A stretch of DNA of 64,000 bases from Theodoxus fluviatilis (taxonomy: Eukaryota > Mollusca > Gastropoda > Cycloneritida > Neritidae), in contig JAWQFJ010002855.1 of NCBI GenBank assembly GCA_034096865.1, forward strand, positions 32,501 to 96,500. Reading direction: 5' to 3'. Positions 1-10,360 of the stretch are shown here, piece by piece. Under the pieces are notes generated by a model. It did no database searches, was not told where the DNA came from, and worked only from the letters and a program-made list of their open reading frames with translations. The translations under genes and the position numbers were made by a program. Each line of letters starts with the position of its first letter. Position 1 is the first letter of the stretch.

Positions 1-1026
1 AAATTGCCTGATCTCCGTGCAGTCGAGGTACTGTTCCTTCCGCCAAATGCGACATCGAAACTCCAGCCCCTTGATGCGGGCATCATTCACAATTTCAAAG
101 TGAAGTACAGGAGGTCCATGTGTTTGAACCATCTCGCCTGCACTGAGGGCGGAGGAGGTACCTACCAGCCAACTCTTCTTGATGCCATACACATAACGAC
201 GCAGTCATGGGAAAAGGTCACTACAGACACCATTGCCCACTGCTTTCGCAACGCTGGCTTCCGTCATTCCTCAGATGACCAGACAACATCAGATTCAGAA
301 CCCTGCCTTGAGAAAGACCTGCAGGAAGTGGAGCCGCTCCTTTCTCGCCTGTTTCAGGAGTGGAACGTCCCCCCATCTGATTACTTCATTGTTGATGAGG
401 AAGTGCTCACCGAGGATCCAACAGCTGCACCGGATGTAGCAACAGAACCGTGCACTTCCAGAATCCCAGATTCCGATGCATCTTCAGAGGAAGAAGACGA
501 AGAAATGCCCCAGGTGTCATCAAGAGAGGCTATGGCGTCCGCAACGGTCATAAGCAACTTTTGTATGCTGACAGGAAAGACGGAACTGATCAAGTGCTTC
601 AATGGGTCCAAAGAGATGCTCTTACGCCACATTGAGGATTCCAAAAAACAGACACGTGTTTCAGATTTTTTTAAAGAGACAGTGGCATTGGAAGAGAGGA
701 AGAAGGAAGTTCCGTGGGAGGAGAGGGAGGAGGAAGTGGCATGGGAGGAGGAGGAGGAAGTGGCATGGGAGGAGGAAGTGGCGGGAGTGGAAGGGGAGGA
801 GGAAGTGCCCTGGGAGGAGAGGAAGGAGGAAGTGCCCTTGGAGGAGAGGAAGAAGAAAGTGCCCTGGGAGGAGAGGAAGGAGGAAATGCCCTTGGAGGAG
901 AGGAAGAAGGAAGTGCCCTGGGAGGAGAAGAAGGAAGAAGTGGCCTGGGAGGAGAGGAAGGAAGTGGCCTGGGAGGAGAGGAAGGAGGAAGTGCCCTGGG
1001 AGGAGAGGGAGGAGGAAGTGGCATGA
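1..1026 (+). pseudogene. pogo/Tigger-type DDE transposase, C-terminal part (5' end outside window)
   Basis: The frame is already open at base 1, so this is the 3' part of a longer gene. Residues 12-28 of the visible part carry the DDE_1 signature LPPNATSKLQPLDAGI; the Asp in QPLDAG (about residue 24) is the usual third catalytic acid of pogo/Tigger transposases, which cut and paste DNA at TA sites. The helical segment with Trp and the TIAHCFRNAGF motif that usually follow are present. An acidic Ser-rich stretch leads to QTRVSDFF (bases 649-672), a PCNA-interacting (PIP) box. From about base 690 the protein is an array of EERKEEVPW-type repeats encoded by purine-rich DNA, ending at a stop at 1024-1026. 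The HTH and the first two acidic residues lie upstream and cannot be judged. It could be a live element or a domesticated CENPB/TIGD-like gene; the runaway repeat tail favours a decaying element. Confidence 0.85.
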
Positions 1027-1030
1027 GTGG
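690..1030 (+). repeat. Purine-rich coding minisatellite (GAGGAGAGGAAG-type units)
   Basis: Imperfect short repeats of gaggagaggaagg and ggaagtgccctgg encode the EE-R-KEEVPWEE tail of the Tigger ORF. The strand asymmetry leaves the opposite strand open as well, which yields meaningless Ser/Pro/Leu-rich minus-strand ORFs. Confidence 0.8.
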
Positions 1031-1103
1031 AAGGCAAGGTGGAAGGGGCATGGAAAGAGAGGAGACGAGACAGAGTGGGAAACAGACAGGAGAAAGAGGG
1101 ACT

Positions 1104-1400
1104 TGGGATGACTTTGGAAAGCAAACACGGGTGTAAGACTTTTTTGAAACAGACAGTGGAATAGGAGGAGAGGGAGAAGGGAGTTGCGTGAGAGGAGAGC
1201 GGACGAGAGAGAGGGGAAAGGAGAGTGGAGAAAGAGGGACTTGGGATGAGACGGGAGACACAGGGGGGAGGAGAAAGGAGAGAAAGGAGTTTGGAAGGAC
1301 ATGGGAAAGCGAAGGGAGTGAGAGGGACTTGGGAAGAGAGGAGAGGGAGGGGGTAAGAGAGGGCGGAGACCGGGGCAGTTGTAGCGGAAAGAAAAGAAAA
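1104..1400 (+). repeat. Second, stop-containing copy of the PIP-box segment plus purine-rich repeats
   Basis: Bases 1116-1160 repeat bases 643-690 at about 80% by eye. In frame they read KQTRV, a TAA stop at 1134-1136, then DFF. A local duplication therefore copied the PIP-box codons, and the second copy decayed. The rest is GA-rich low-complexity sequence with further partial copies. Confidence 0.65.
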
Positions 1401-1508
1401 CTGGAAGACGGGGAAGAAGGAGAAGTAAAATTTTGTGGTGCACACGAGGGGCAGCCGCTAGCCTTTCACCCCACTAATGTGGAATGAAGGGTTCGCCAGT
1501 GTGCAAGA

Positions 1509-1979
1509 TTGGGCCTTTCGGGCCCTTTGTTTTTGCCCGAACGGTGTCCAACCCAAGATCTTGGGGTCCCTTCGGAGTTAAACCACATTGTAGGGGATGG
1601 GAACTGCCTGCACCGTGCCATAAGCCTTGACTTATGTGGTAGCCAGGCCGAGCACATGGTTGTCCGAGAAAAAATAATCAACATCATATGCAGGAATCAC
1701 CAGGCTTTCTCTGCATACGTGGATGGAGATGTAGGTGATTATCTCGCTCACAACACCCTCCGACCCCGTTCATGGGGGTCGGATGTAGAGATATTCGCGG
1801 CTGCCACCCTCCTTCAAACCACCATTGTGGTGTACACAGCCACTTCCGAATGCTCGCGGAGATGGCTGCCACACCCACCCCTTTTCCCGATGAAGGGGGT
1901 AGACAGGTCCGAGGAGAACATTTACCTCCGAAATGTCTGTGGCCAATTTGAGCGGGTGGTGTCCACAAAGGTAGTCTAA
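1509..1979 (+). CDS. OTU-like cysteine protease ORF, catalytic His position substituted
   Basis: Residues about 28-45 read VGDGNCLHRAI, the OTU motif with the Asp and nucleophilic Cys (DGNC). GDYLAHNTLRPRSWGSDVEIFAAA matches the central OTU block, and ENIYLRNVCGQFERVV matches the C-terminal block, where OTU enzymes normally have a His before an aromatic residue. Here that position is Gln (codon caa), so deubiquitinase activity is doubtful. The frame is open upstream of the ATG, so the true start may lie in an earlier exon or be fused to transposon sequence. OTU domains occur in many animal transposons and this ORF lies just downstream of a Tigger transposase; whether both belong to one element cannot be shown here. 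Confidence 0.7.
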   Translation: MGLSGPLFLPERCPTQDLGVPSELNHIVGDGNCLHRAISLDLCGSQAEHMVVREKIINIICRNHQAFSAYVDGDVGDYLAHNTLRPRSWGSDVEIFAAATLLQTTIVVYTATSECSRRWLPHPPLFPMKGVDRSEENIYLRNVCGQFERVVSTKVV

Positions 1980-2046
1980 ATGAGGATGCCCTGAAAACTT
2001 CCCCACCAACTGATTTTTATCCAGATTCTATAGCTGTAAATGAGTT

Positions 2047-2500
2047 AGTCTGTTTAATTTTTTGTCCATTCAGTCATTTTTTTAACATGTTATAAATTCG
2101 TCACGAAAACCCATAACAGCCCAGAAGGCATTTTGGTTACATTTATAACCAGAGACATTGGTCATGGATGTGAATCAGTTGTTATCTTTTTATGTTCTTT
2201 TTATGTTGTTGTATTTTATGTTGTTGTATTATGTTATGTTGTTTTTTATGATCTTGTTGTTGTTGTTGATTTTATCCATTAAACAGATTTTATGTTTAAC
2301 TCCATTAATAATCTGTTTCGTTTGTCTATTCAGTCATTTTAACCTGTTATAAATTTGTCATGACTGAAGAGCCATAATAGCCCAGGAAGGCATTTTTTGT
2401 ACAATAAAAACCAGAGGCATTGGTCGTGGGTGTGACTCAGTTGTTGTTTTTTATGTTGTTGTTGTTTTTATCCATTAAACTGGTTTTAAGTTTAACTCGC
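2047..2500 (+). repeat. Imperfect tandem duplication (about 260 bp and 190 bp copies)
   Basis: Copy 1 is about 2047-2310 and copy 2 about 2311-2500. Shared landmarks are cattcagtcattttt, cataacagcccagaaggc, ccagagacattggtc and ttttatccattaaac. TTG/TTA-rich and non-coding. Confidence 0.75.
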
Positions 2501-2552
2501 TTTTTTGTATCCAGTGCGCGCGCGCGTGTGTGTGCTATAAATGTGTGCGTTT

Positions 2553-2554
<2 letters not shown>

Positions 2555-2640
<86 letters not shown>
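2555..2640 (+). repeat. (GA)n microsatellite
   Basis: Uninterrupted GA dinucleotides over about 85 bp; ORFs across it are artefacts. Confidence 0.98.
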
Positions 2641-2646
<6 letters not shown>

Positions 2647-3040
2647 AAATTTGTATTTGCTACGCCAACGGTCCTTACAAAGCTTTCACGACCAAAAACA
2701 TCGTCAAAAGCGCAAAAGGGTTCTGGAGGGAACACACACAATACAGTTGTGCCACACACAAACACACGGACGCACGTACGCGCGCACACATATACAGAGA
2801 GAAAGAGGGGGGCGGAGAGTGCACGGTACATGCAAATCAGAACAGTTCCTTACACAAACAGTTGCTCTTTCTCCCGGTTGTCCTGATTGTGTGTATGTAA
2901 GTACGTGTACTTTCCACTTGTTATTCACAAACCTTTTCTTCTAACTAGGATATGTATCAAAACATTTAAACATTAAAACCCCCCAAATAAAAACAAAAAT
3001 GATATGAAAAAACTACTTTTATCAAGTAAAAGATGCGTGG

Positions 3041-3154
3041 CCGGATGTATGAAAGTCGATCCTCAATATTTTCATACATCCGGTTAACCGGATTTAGTAA
3101 AGACCGGATGTATGAAAGACAAAAATTGGGTCCCGACGACTTTCTTACATCCGG
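3041..3154. repeat. Four alternating copies of a 15-bp CCGGATGTATGAAAG motif
   Basis: CCGGATGTATGAAAG lies at 3041-3055 and 3104-3118 on plus, and its complement at 3071-3083 and 3140-3154, so neighbouring copies can pair into hairpins. The second copy is followed by GGTTAACCGG, itself palindromic. Probably a small foldback or MITE remnant next to a SINE-like copy. Confidence 0.7.
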
Positions 3155-3167
3155 TCTCGACTGTAAT

Positions 3168-3292
3168 CACTAGAACAGTTGAGAGTAAACGCAAATCAAG
3201 TCACGGTGTCCCTAGTTATTCGATCGCCTCTTACGAATCCCGCAGGGAGACGCGGTGGGTCAATTCTTACCCCTAACCCACAGGGTAAGATC
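3168..3292 (-). repeat. SINE-like interspersed repeat (gtaagaattgacccaccgcg family)
   Basis: The reverse complement carries the family's core: a GGGTAAGAATTGACCCAC-type segment, TACGAATCCC..GTAAGAGG, ataactagggacaccgtgac and ttgcgtttactctcaact. Other copies are at 7745-8075, 38985-39165, 45672-45776, 48130-48310, 53290-53475, 55284-55440, and one split at 57570-57655 plus 60886-60935. No RNA polymerase III boxes were recognised, so SINE is a working label. Confidence 0.75.
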
Positions 3293-3524
3293 TTGAAGAG
3301 CTAGGGTCTTTTTGCTGAATGACAAGTTGCTTGGAAAACTTCTTGGTAAATTTTAGGAATGTTTTGTTGCGCCATCTGCAATTAAGGTCACGCAAATTTG
3401 GGGTGTGGGGGTTGATTATTGAACATCAGAGTGTGTACAGCCCTGCATTATAGTGTACCATGGGGATACCTGTTGAACTCAAGTGCCATAAGACCAAAAT
3501 GAGCCGGCTATTAGCGCATAGCTG

Positions 3525-3573
3525 GGTAGTGCTAAAGTGCGGAATCCACCGGAATCCGCACTTTAGCACTACC
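3525..3573. repeat. Near-perfect hairpin, 23-bp arms, 3-nt loop
   Basis: TAGTGCTAAAGTGCGGAATCC at 3527-3547 is followed by acc and its exact complement at 3551-3571; two further base pairs extend the stem to 3525-3573. Confidence 0.85.
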
Positions 3574-3799
3574 GGTGCATAGCTCGATGTATCGTATGCC
3601 TCATATGCTTCCATTTATCTCAGGCCTTGGTGAAAAGAATTATTTGTGGAGTCAATGTACGGAATTTGAAAACTCGATCAGTGTTTACTTATACATCTCT
3701 TTCAAGAACTAGCTGCTTAATTAATCAGTTAATGCATTTAAAAGATTCTCTGAACATATCTTTCTAAGCATACACACCACATTCTGTCCATGTGTGTGC

Positions 3800-3803
3800 A
3801 CAA

Positions 3804-3835
<32 letters not shown>

Positions 3836-3880
3836 CATATGCATGTGTGTGTGTGTGTGTATGTGTGTGTGTGTGAGACA
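3800..3880 (+). repeat. (TG)n microsatellite with GCATA interruptions, then (GGCA)n
   Basis: Interrupted TG dinucleotides followed by caggcagacaggcaag-type tetranucleotides to about 3918. Confidence 0.9.
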
Positions 3881-3919
3881 GACAGGCAGACACAGGCAAG
3901 CAGGCAGGCAGGCAGATAA

Positions 3920-5730
3920 GACATATCCAACATTCCATCATAAATAAAATTAAGGAATATCGGTCTTGAACAATATTAGCAAATTTCAAACAAACTGTTG
4001 TATAAAAATTTATTGCTACATACAAAAATGCAATAAAAATGATCATATCATCTGCAAGGATTCTCTCCTGGAAAGTAATATATAAAAGAAGCATTTTCAA
4101 GGATAGTTCATACATGTGGAATGACTTTTCAGAGCTACAAGTGTTACATGTAAAATGCAAAAGTTCTCCATATACACAAATACATTCTTTCAACTCATTC
4201 AGCTGGAAAATGAGCACATTATGAGAGCTGATATCACAGAAATAACTTCCTGTGATATAATGTGGATTAATAACAGGTTTTAAGAGGTTAAAGTATGTAT
4301 TCTCTTTTCTTGACAATCTTTTCCACGAGTAAATCCACTTTTCTCCAACTGTTCTGATTACAAACATATTCAATGCATTAAAGTTACAATCAATTAAAGT
4401 TGTTACCTGTTAAAATTTCATAAATGTATTATTTATTCCAAAGCTGGAGAATGATATGCTTTAAAAAAACTTTTACTTTGCAGTTGAATTTTGTTTCCCA
4501 ATTCTTTAATGATTTCTGTAATATACAATCAAGTGTTAATTTAAGAAATAATGAATCCTGGCCAATCTCCATCTTTTCTTTAACATGTAGCTAAATATAT
4601 TTAGGTAATATCACACGTTGAAATCAAAGCCTGCTAACAATGAACTATGCAAAATTGTAATTCACTTATGAACTTTTGAAAGTATCATTTCACTGTCTTG
4701 TGGTCTTTGTCCTCATCAAGTCAATCATGTTACTACTAGTGCCACAATTCTGCAGTTAGCACACATTCAATGAAATGAAATCAGTCTATTGTCCATTCAA
4801 ATGAAGGCTTAGGACTACTGATTAATTTAAATGTCATTCTATTCTGTTCATTTATCATCTAACCTTGGCTTTATTTACAGCTACAGAGCATTTTTTGAAG
4901 GTATATTTACAAAATGTACACTTTTCTCAGTCCATTTTATACAAAAGCATGTTAACAGCATAATCATATAATATGACAATTTTCCCATTTTACTTACAAC
5001 AATTACAGTATAAAAATTTGCCCCAAAACCCTGAAAAAAATTGTTTGTGATTTTCTATCTCTAGTTATGGATGAACTTCTCAATATCAATGCCTCTGTCC
5101 CATTAAACAAATTGCTGAAGGCACAGTTGCATTCATGGATGGTAGCTCTGATAGCATGCAATATGACACTGACATGGTAGGCAATATTCTTCACCCAGAT
5201 TGGATTTTTAAAATGTCTTATGCACATGCATGACATGACTGCTAAATAAGTAGGGAATGTAACAAGATACTTATTTTTGTCACATCTTGGAAATGTTCAG
5301 TAAAACAAAGCAAGGATGCAAGGAATAGAATTTGAGAGCTGTAGTTTAAGTTGTACTCTCCACATTGAAATGGTTTCATGAAGCCTTAGAGCACTGGGGG
5401 GAAAAAACAAACAAACCAATTCTTCTCTTGTAAAAATATTTACTCTCATCAGATCATTATGGGTCATGTAGGTTCCTATCAATATGGCATCATCCAAGCT
5501 CTACCCATCCTTCTTCCTGGAAGCCGAAGGGAAAACCCTTTCAGAAATCAGATTATTATGTCGTTATATTTTCAAAGAAGCCATTCATTAAACCATAACT
5601 GCTGCCCCTTGGAATACAGCAGTTGTCTACTTGTCTTCCGGTGGTACTTTACGATGCATCTCTACAGTCCAAAGCCAGGGCCAGATGTTGACTTCAGTTC
5701 ACATCTCTGAAGATGAAGCCTGTAATCTTC
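3920..5730. other. AT-rich stretch without a recognisable gene
   Basis: No conserved ORF, splice-flanked exon or TIR element seen. Its position just downstream (in the minus direction) of the Ly6-type gene means part of it may be that gene's 3' UTR. Confidence 0.5.
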
Positions 5731-5736
5731 TCATCT

Positions 5737-5981
5737 TCACGACCGTAGGCAGGCCAGAAGCCACAGAGTCACTATGCCAACAAAGAAAGCCACGCCTGTT
5801 GTTTCGTTGTGCTGGTCAGGGGCGCCATTGCACCCATCCTGGTTGTCACAGTGGCAGTAGCGAACTTTGACCTTCCAGGTGCCACTGCGTTCCTTGCAGA
5901 CACGGCCTTCGAAGTCACCAACCTCGCCCTCTCTGGCACACTGTCGGATGTATCGCACATCCCACTGGTTGTCGTAGAAGG
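5737..5981 (-). CDS. Ly6-type gene exon 3 with stop
   Basis: Acceptor cttgcag. Encodes FYDNQWDVRYIRQC through the last cysteines and the hydrophobic GPI signal; stop TGA at 5737-5739. Confidence 0.85.
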
Positions 5982-8074
5982 CTGCAAGCAAAGCACAGAA
6001 GATGTGATGGATGCATAGAAAAGCATGTAGAAGGGCTTGAATGTTTATATATGGATGGGTTTCATGTCCCTTTTTTCAACCCAAGAAATCAGGGCATATT
6101 CAGAATACACACGTCGTGCTTCTAAGCTGCATGATAATCATTTAGCAAAAATCAGTGAATTATTCAAGATTTGGTAAAACTGATAAACACTTTCCATGTC
6201 TGATAACTAAAAGATCGAAGGTCTGGAACTCCTACAAAAAATGGGTTACCCTTAACAACTCTGAACCAAGGCTGCTAATTGCTTGGGAGTAGTCATGCAT
6301 AAGCAGGTGTTCAGGCGTGAGCACTCTCAAGAGGAAGTCTACTTTCCCATCATTTCCAGTATTGTTTCTGCCTCCAAAATACTCCTCTGCTTCAGGAAAA
6401 GAGCTTCATGTTGCATCATGCACCAGGACACTCAAGCTAATGCATCTATGTTTCAGGTGGACATTTCCATTTTATTCTCTTATTTTTTTAAATCTATGTT
6501 CAGGTGGACATTTTTTCAGTAATTAGATTCTGATAAGTCACACTTTCCATCCAGTTAAACCTTTTCAAAATGTACAATGACATAGACATCAGTTTTTCAC
6601 CAAACACACTGTAATTGATCCCTTCATTAATGTGCAGTTCATGAAAACGGTGGAATAAATAGATTAATTTATCTACTTTCTTCCAAGATCATCAGAGATA
6701 AACCACATTGAGTCTAGTTTGCAACAGAATTGTATCCAGATATGATTTCTATACCATAAGAACATATCTCAGTGACACCATACACACACATACATGCACT
6801 CAAACACACATGCATTCACATACACATGTATACACACGCAAACACACACACTTAAACACAAACACACACACACATACACACACACACATGCATTCACCAC
6901 CTATGCATCTACACTAGAATTTGCTTTCATGTGCATTCAAGCATGTGCGTGCAGAAGCATCACACACACAACACACATAAATAACCCATTTTTGCACATA
7001 CAATTCTGTGCACCTCATGATATTTATGAGACCTATTGGTTTGCATGTCTTCTTGAAAGATTGCTATTGTACACATGTCCATGCTAATACATGCTGACTA
7101 TTATGTTTGCAAACAAGGTCAATATATCACAAGATCATTAATTCACAATGACTATCAGACCTACCTTCTTGAACAACTTTTCTGCACATGTCGTAGCCAG
7201 GTTGGCACTGCGTGAGATGTTGGGTGACGTTGTCAAACCAGTCAGCACAGTCTTGCTGATGGTAGGAATTGCACACGAAGCATTTGATGGCCAGACCTGT
7301 GTCAAATAAAATGACACTTATCAACACCAAGTACAGCAGAATATCACAGCAAAGCATGATGTCACAGGACAACTGCCGTCATTACAGTAATCATATTTCA
7401 CTCAGTGTCAGCTGCTGGATAACTCTCTTATCATCATGGGAAACATATGTGCACGAAATATGACTAATTGCATGAGAAAGCCAGACTAACATGTCAAGAA
7501 TTATACAAAATTTAAGATAGTAAAACCATAACATTATTCCGTTTTTAACCAACATTCTTGGGGGGTGGGGGTGGGGGGTGGGGGGAAGCATGTCTACAGC
7601 CCATGTACATAGCTTAGTTCTTAAAGTGTGCAGTGCTACACACAACTTCACTGGAGACTTTGCTCTAAAAACTGTTTCAGAGATTTTTACCTAGCTGCAA
7701 CATATGGTCACACTTTACAAAAATGTCAAATATGTTATATTTGAATGAATGGATGAGTGAAGGGATGAATGGATTTTTATGGCCTATCACAGCCATGTAG
7801 GCAGGCTATCACAGCCGTGTAGGCAGGCTATCACAGCCATGTAGGCAGGCTATCACAGCCATGTAGGCAGGCTATCACAGCCATGTAGGCAGGCTATCAC
7901 AGCCATGTAGGCAGGCTATCACAGCCATGTAGGCTATCATGTAATGCCACTAACCATGAAAATCACAAGAACTGGTTATGGTAGGAACAAGTCAAGTCCA
8001 GTTACTCTGGCTATTTGCCTTTTACTATGAATCTTGTAGGGAGATGAGGTGAGCCTATTCTTACTCCCAACACA

Positions 8075-8151
<77 letters not shown>

Positions 8152-9265
8152 CATGCGTGTGTGTGTGCATGTGTGCGTGTGTGTGCATGCAAGTGTGCAT
8201 GAGTGTGTGACATATGAATAACACACCCAGCATCCCAACCATTGCACTATGAAATCTTCCAACTTAGTTAACATCTGAAATTGATTCAACACATGTTACA
8301 GCATTGGAATCCATCAACTCAGCCGTTTCCATTGAGCCTCAAATCAACTTTCATCATGAAGATGAAAAGAATTATATGTTTGTCTGATCCACCTTTTCAA
8401 TGGATATATATATTTCTGTTGCTGAACTCTATGAATCACATCTGACTTGGTAGGAATGCTGACCAGTTCAGTTCCACCAGAAGAAATTATCACACAATAT
8501 AGCAAAAATAACAGTGCCAGAACAACATGCTCGATTGCATGCTATGTTCACATAAGAAATAATGAAGCTTTGCTAACTTCTATATGAAATCCGACAGCTT
8601 CGAAGCACGGTGCCCTAATTTAAATCAATTGCAGTATATGTCTCAATATATGTAACACCTCTGCAGGACGCAAGACAGCGAGTTTATCTGGCACTCAATT
8701 CTGCTTCGACAAAATACTCTACAAATGCATGGCTTACGTAGGATGGAGCTCTCTGTGAAAGAAAGTCGACACTTTTGCAGGACCATCGCCGATCGCAGCA
8801 TTTTACAACTGTTGTAATTAAAATATGAGCGTCTGTTCCGCACGACAACGTACATGCAATGTACATGTATTTATTATATACAGGAAGAAAAGGACGACAG
8901 AACTTCGTGAAGTTGACATCTCGCACACGGCAAGACAGTCACACGTACGTAACGATCCACGCTCACATCACGGGAGCAGGTAATCAGAGGTCAACAGAGA
9001 CATTTTTTGGAGTCCGACAGGGTTTCGGCTCGTTGAACAACACCGAATTCTCTGCATCTTCCACCCGTATACAAGTACGCAGTATCCAAAATGGCCGCGA
9101 CGCGCCAGTCATTTCCGTATTGCCACCAGGTGAGACACCTGCGTCCAGGTGAGTGGTGCTACAGGTGTAAAAAGGACGAAAATGGAAGACGAAAGAAAAC
9201 TTGCCTGATTCCATGACCAGAAAGGCGGCCACGGCCACCGCCAGGACAATCGCCACAGACTTCAT
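5737..9265 (-). CDS. Ly6/UPAR three-finger GPI-anchored protein (quiver/crooked type), 3 exons
   Basis: Exons on minus: 9265-9205, 7296-7165 and 5981-5737, giving 438 nt and 145 residues with matching phases (1, then 1). The start MKSVAIVLAVAVAAFLV is a signal peptide; an upstream in-frame ATG at 9298 would put charged residues before it. The mature part has ten cysteines, starting AIKCFVCNS and ending YCHCDNQDGCNG, the Ly6 C-terminal CN signature. The last 20 or so residues are hydrophobic (VAFFVGIVTLWLLACL), as expected for GPI attachment after the NET/DQ region. Insect quiver/sleepless and crooked are of this size and layout; they act at the cell surface on channels or septate junctions. 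Which orthologue this is cannot be decided by eye. Intron 1 has a GC donor and hosts a SINE-like copy. Confidence 0.85.
6781..6900 (+). repeat. Interrupted (CA)n repeat in Ly6-type gene intron 2
   Basis: CACACA runs mixed with cacatgca units. Confidence 0.85.
7165..7296 (-). CDS. Ly6-type gene exon 2
   Basis: Acceptor ttgacacag at the high end, donor GTAGGT at the low end. Encodes the first five cysteines, from LAIKCFVCN to CRKVVQE. Confidence 0.85.
7745..8075 (-). repeat. SINE-like copy with expanded tail minisatellite
   Basis: Reverse complement: gggagtaagaataggctcacc, caagattcatag, acttgacttg, then tail sequence gcctacatggctg. That tail is repeated seven times (see 7795-7935) before a degenerate (TGGA)n end. 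Confidence 0.7.
7795..7935 (+). repeat. 22-bp minisatellite (aggctatcacagccatgtaggc)
   Basis: About seven near-identical units. The unit equals the tail segment atagcctacacaggctgatag of the SINE-like family, so the array looks like an expansion within a repeat copy. Confidence 0.85.
8076..8190 (+). repeat. (TG)n microsatellite
   Basis: About 70 bp of pure TG, then interrupted tgtgcatg units. Confidence 0.97.
9205..9265 (-). CDS. Ly6-type gene exon 1 (signal peptide), GC 5' splice site
   Basis: The exon ends CAG followed by GCAAGT, a GC-AG donor in good context. The phase is confirmed because the next exon's first two bases complete the Gly codon. Confidence 0.8.
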
Positions 9266-9299
9266 CGTGGCATGGGTACGAGCGTCCCGACAGTTCAAA

Positions 9300-10090
9300 C
9301 TGCCTACCCCACCTCGGATCGCAAACAGGTCGTCGACTGCGTGATTGCCGCTCGAGTCTCGCGAGGACTGAGGCCCTGCGGGGGTTGCGTGCCTGCTCGC
9401 TCAGGGTGAGCTACAGAGTGAGGTCATAAGCCTGCTGCTGGAGTCTCCGACAGCGCAGCTCTGGTTTTGGAAAAAGATTCTACTTGCTTGCATCGGTCAT
9501 GCTGGTGATACTGTGGCGATAATGTATATGGAACGACATGAAGGCCAACGTGTCATTAGGATCGCCTTCTCAGAACTCGCTTCGATCGCTTTGACGATGA
9601 CTTATCTAGTTATCATTGTCTATATGCTCGTGCAGCATGCAGATCAGTTTATTTTTGTAAGACTGCTGGATCAATTCAATGTGGTATATAAATCTGCACC
9701 ACAAAACTGCACGAATTTCAAACAGGGTCTTCTTCGAGAACAGTAAAAATTATTGTCACCGTTTTTACTCGTCTCGTAATTAAGGCAATATATACTATAG
9801 CGATGGTATTCGTCAAGTCGTCCTTGCATGTTGTTAATTTTATCATCATCGTCGTCGTCACTATATAGTCATCACCGTTATTTTTCACCTTAATTTTTGT
9901 CATGCAACTGTAATTCTCTTTTTCTATTTAAACATTGTTTTGAAGTTACGTTGGTGTTCAGTTAATGATACAGCGAATACTTTTTTCCAAATACACACGT
10001 TTGTTCTGGAAGGATCTCTGGAACGATTATATTGATTACCCTGTTTGTCTACTTTCAGTTTAGCTGTGATACTGCAGAAGGAGCGCACAT
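9300..10090. other. Upstream region of the Ly6-type gene; no gene seen
   Basis: 9270-9480 is relatively CpG-rich and may hold the minus-strand promoter; no TATA element was recognised. The rest shows no coding or repeat structure. Confidence 0.4.
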
Positions 10091-10095
10091 ACATG

Positions 10096-10360
10096 GCTGA
10101 AATGGTCGTTATGGGCAACATTTCCGGACACTGTACCTGAGGTACTCTGTCCGATAATTTATAAGCGCTTTAAAGCCACACTCCCTTGATTTGATTTTCG
10201 TATTTTGGCTCCAAAGTCATCTTCATCCATGCACAAACCATCCCAGAAAATATGAAACTTATAAATGTTACCGAAGTATTTCAAAATCATTTTTTAATCT
10301 ATCGGACAGAGTACCTCAGGTACAGTGTCCGGAAATGTTGCCCATAACGACCATTTCAGC
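10096..10360. mobile_element. Foldback/MITE candidate with perfect 61-bp inverted repeats
   Basis: Bases 10096-10156 and 10300-10360 are exact reverse complements over 61 nt, separated by 143 nt with no coding potential. Outer ends begin GCTGAAATGGTCG. No convincing target-site duplication was found. Identity of the arms implies recent origin or gene conversion. Confidence 0.7.

Noticed and set aside
381..1445. Minus-strand Ser/Pro/Leu-rich ORFs opposite the Tigger tail
   Set aside because: Complement of a purine-rich coding repeat; no signature.
3738..4373. 211-codon minus-strand ORF
   Set aside because: AT-rich, no family signature, and includes the (CA)n tract.
7560..7587. G-rich run as a regulatory G-quadruplex
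   Set aside because: Could fold, but poly-G/C runs are common in this window (20180, 34793, 38590, 39218) and nothing ties it to a promoter.
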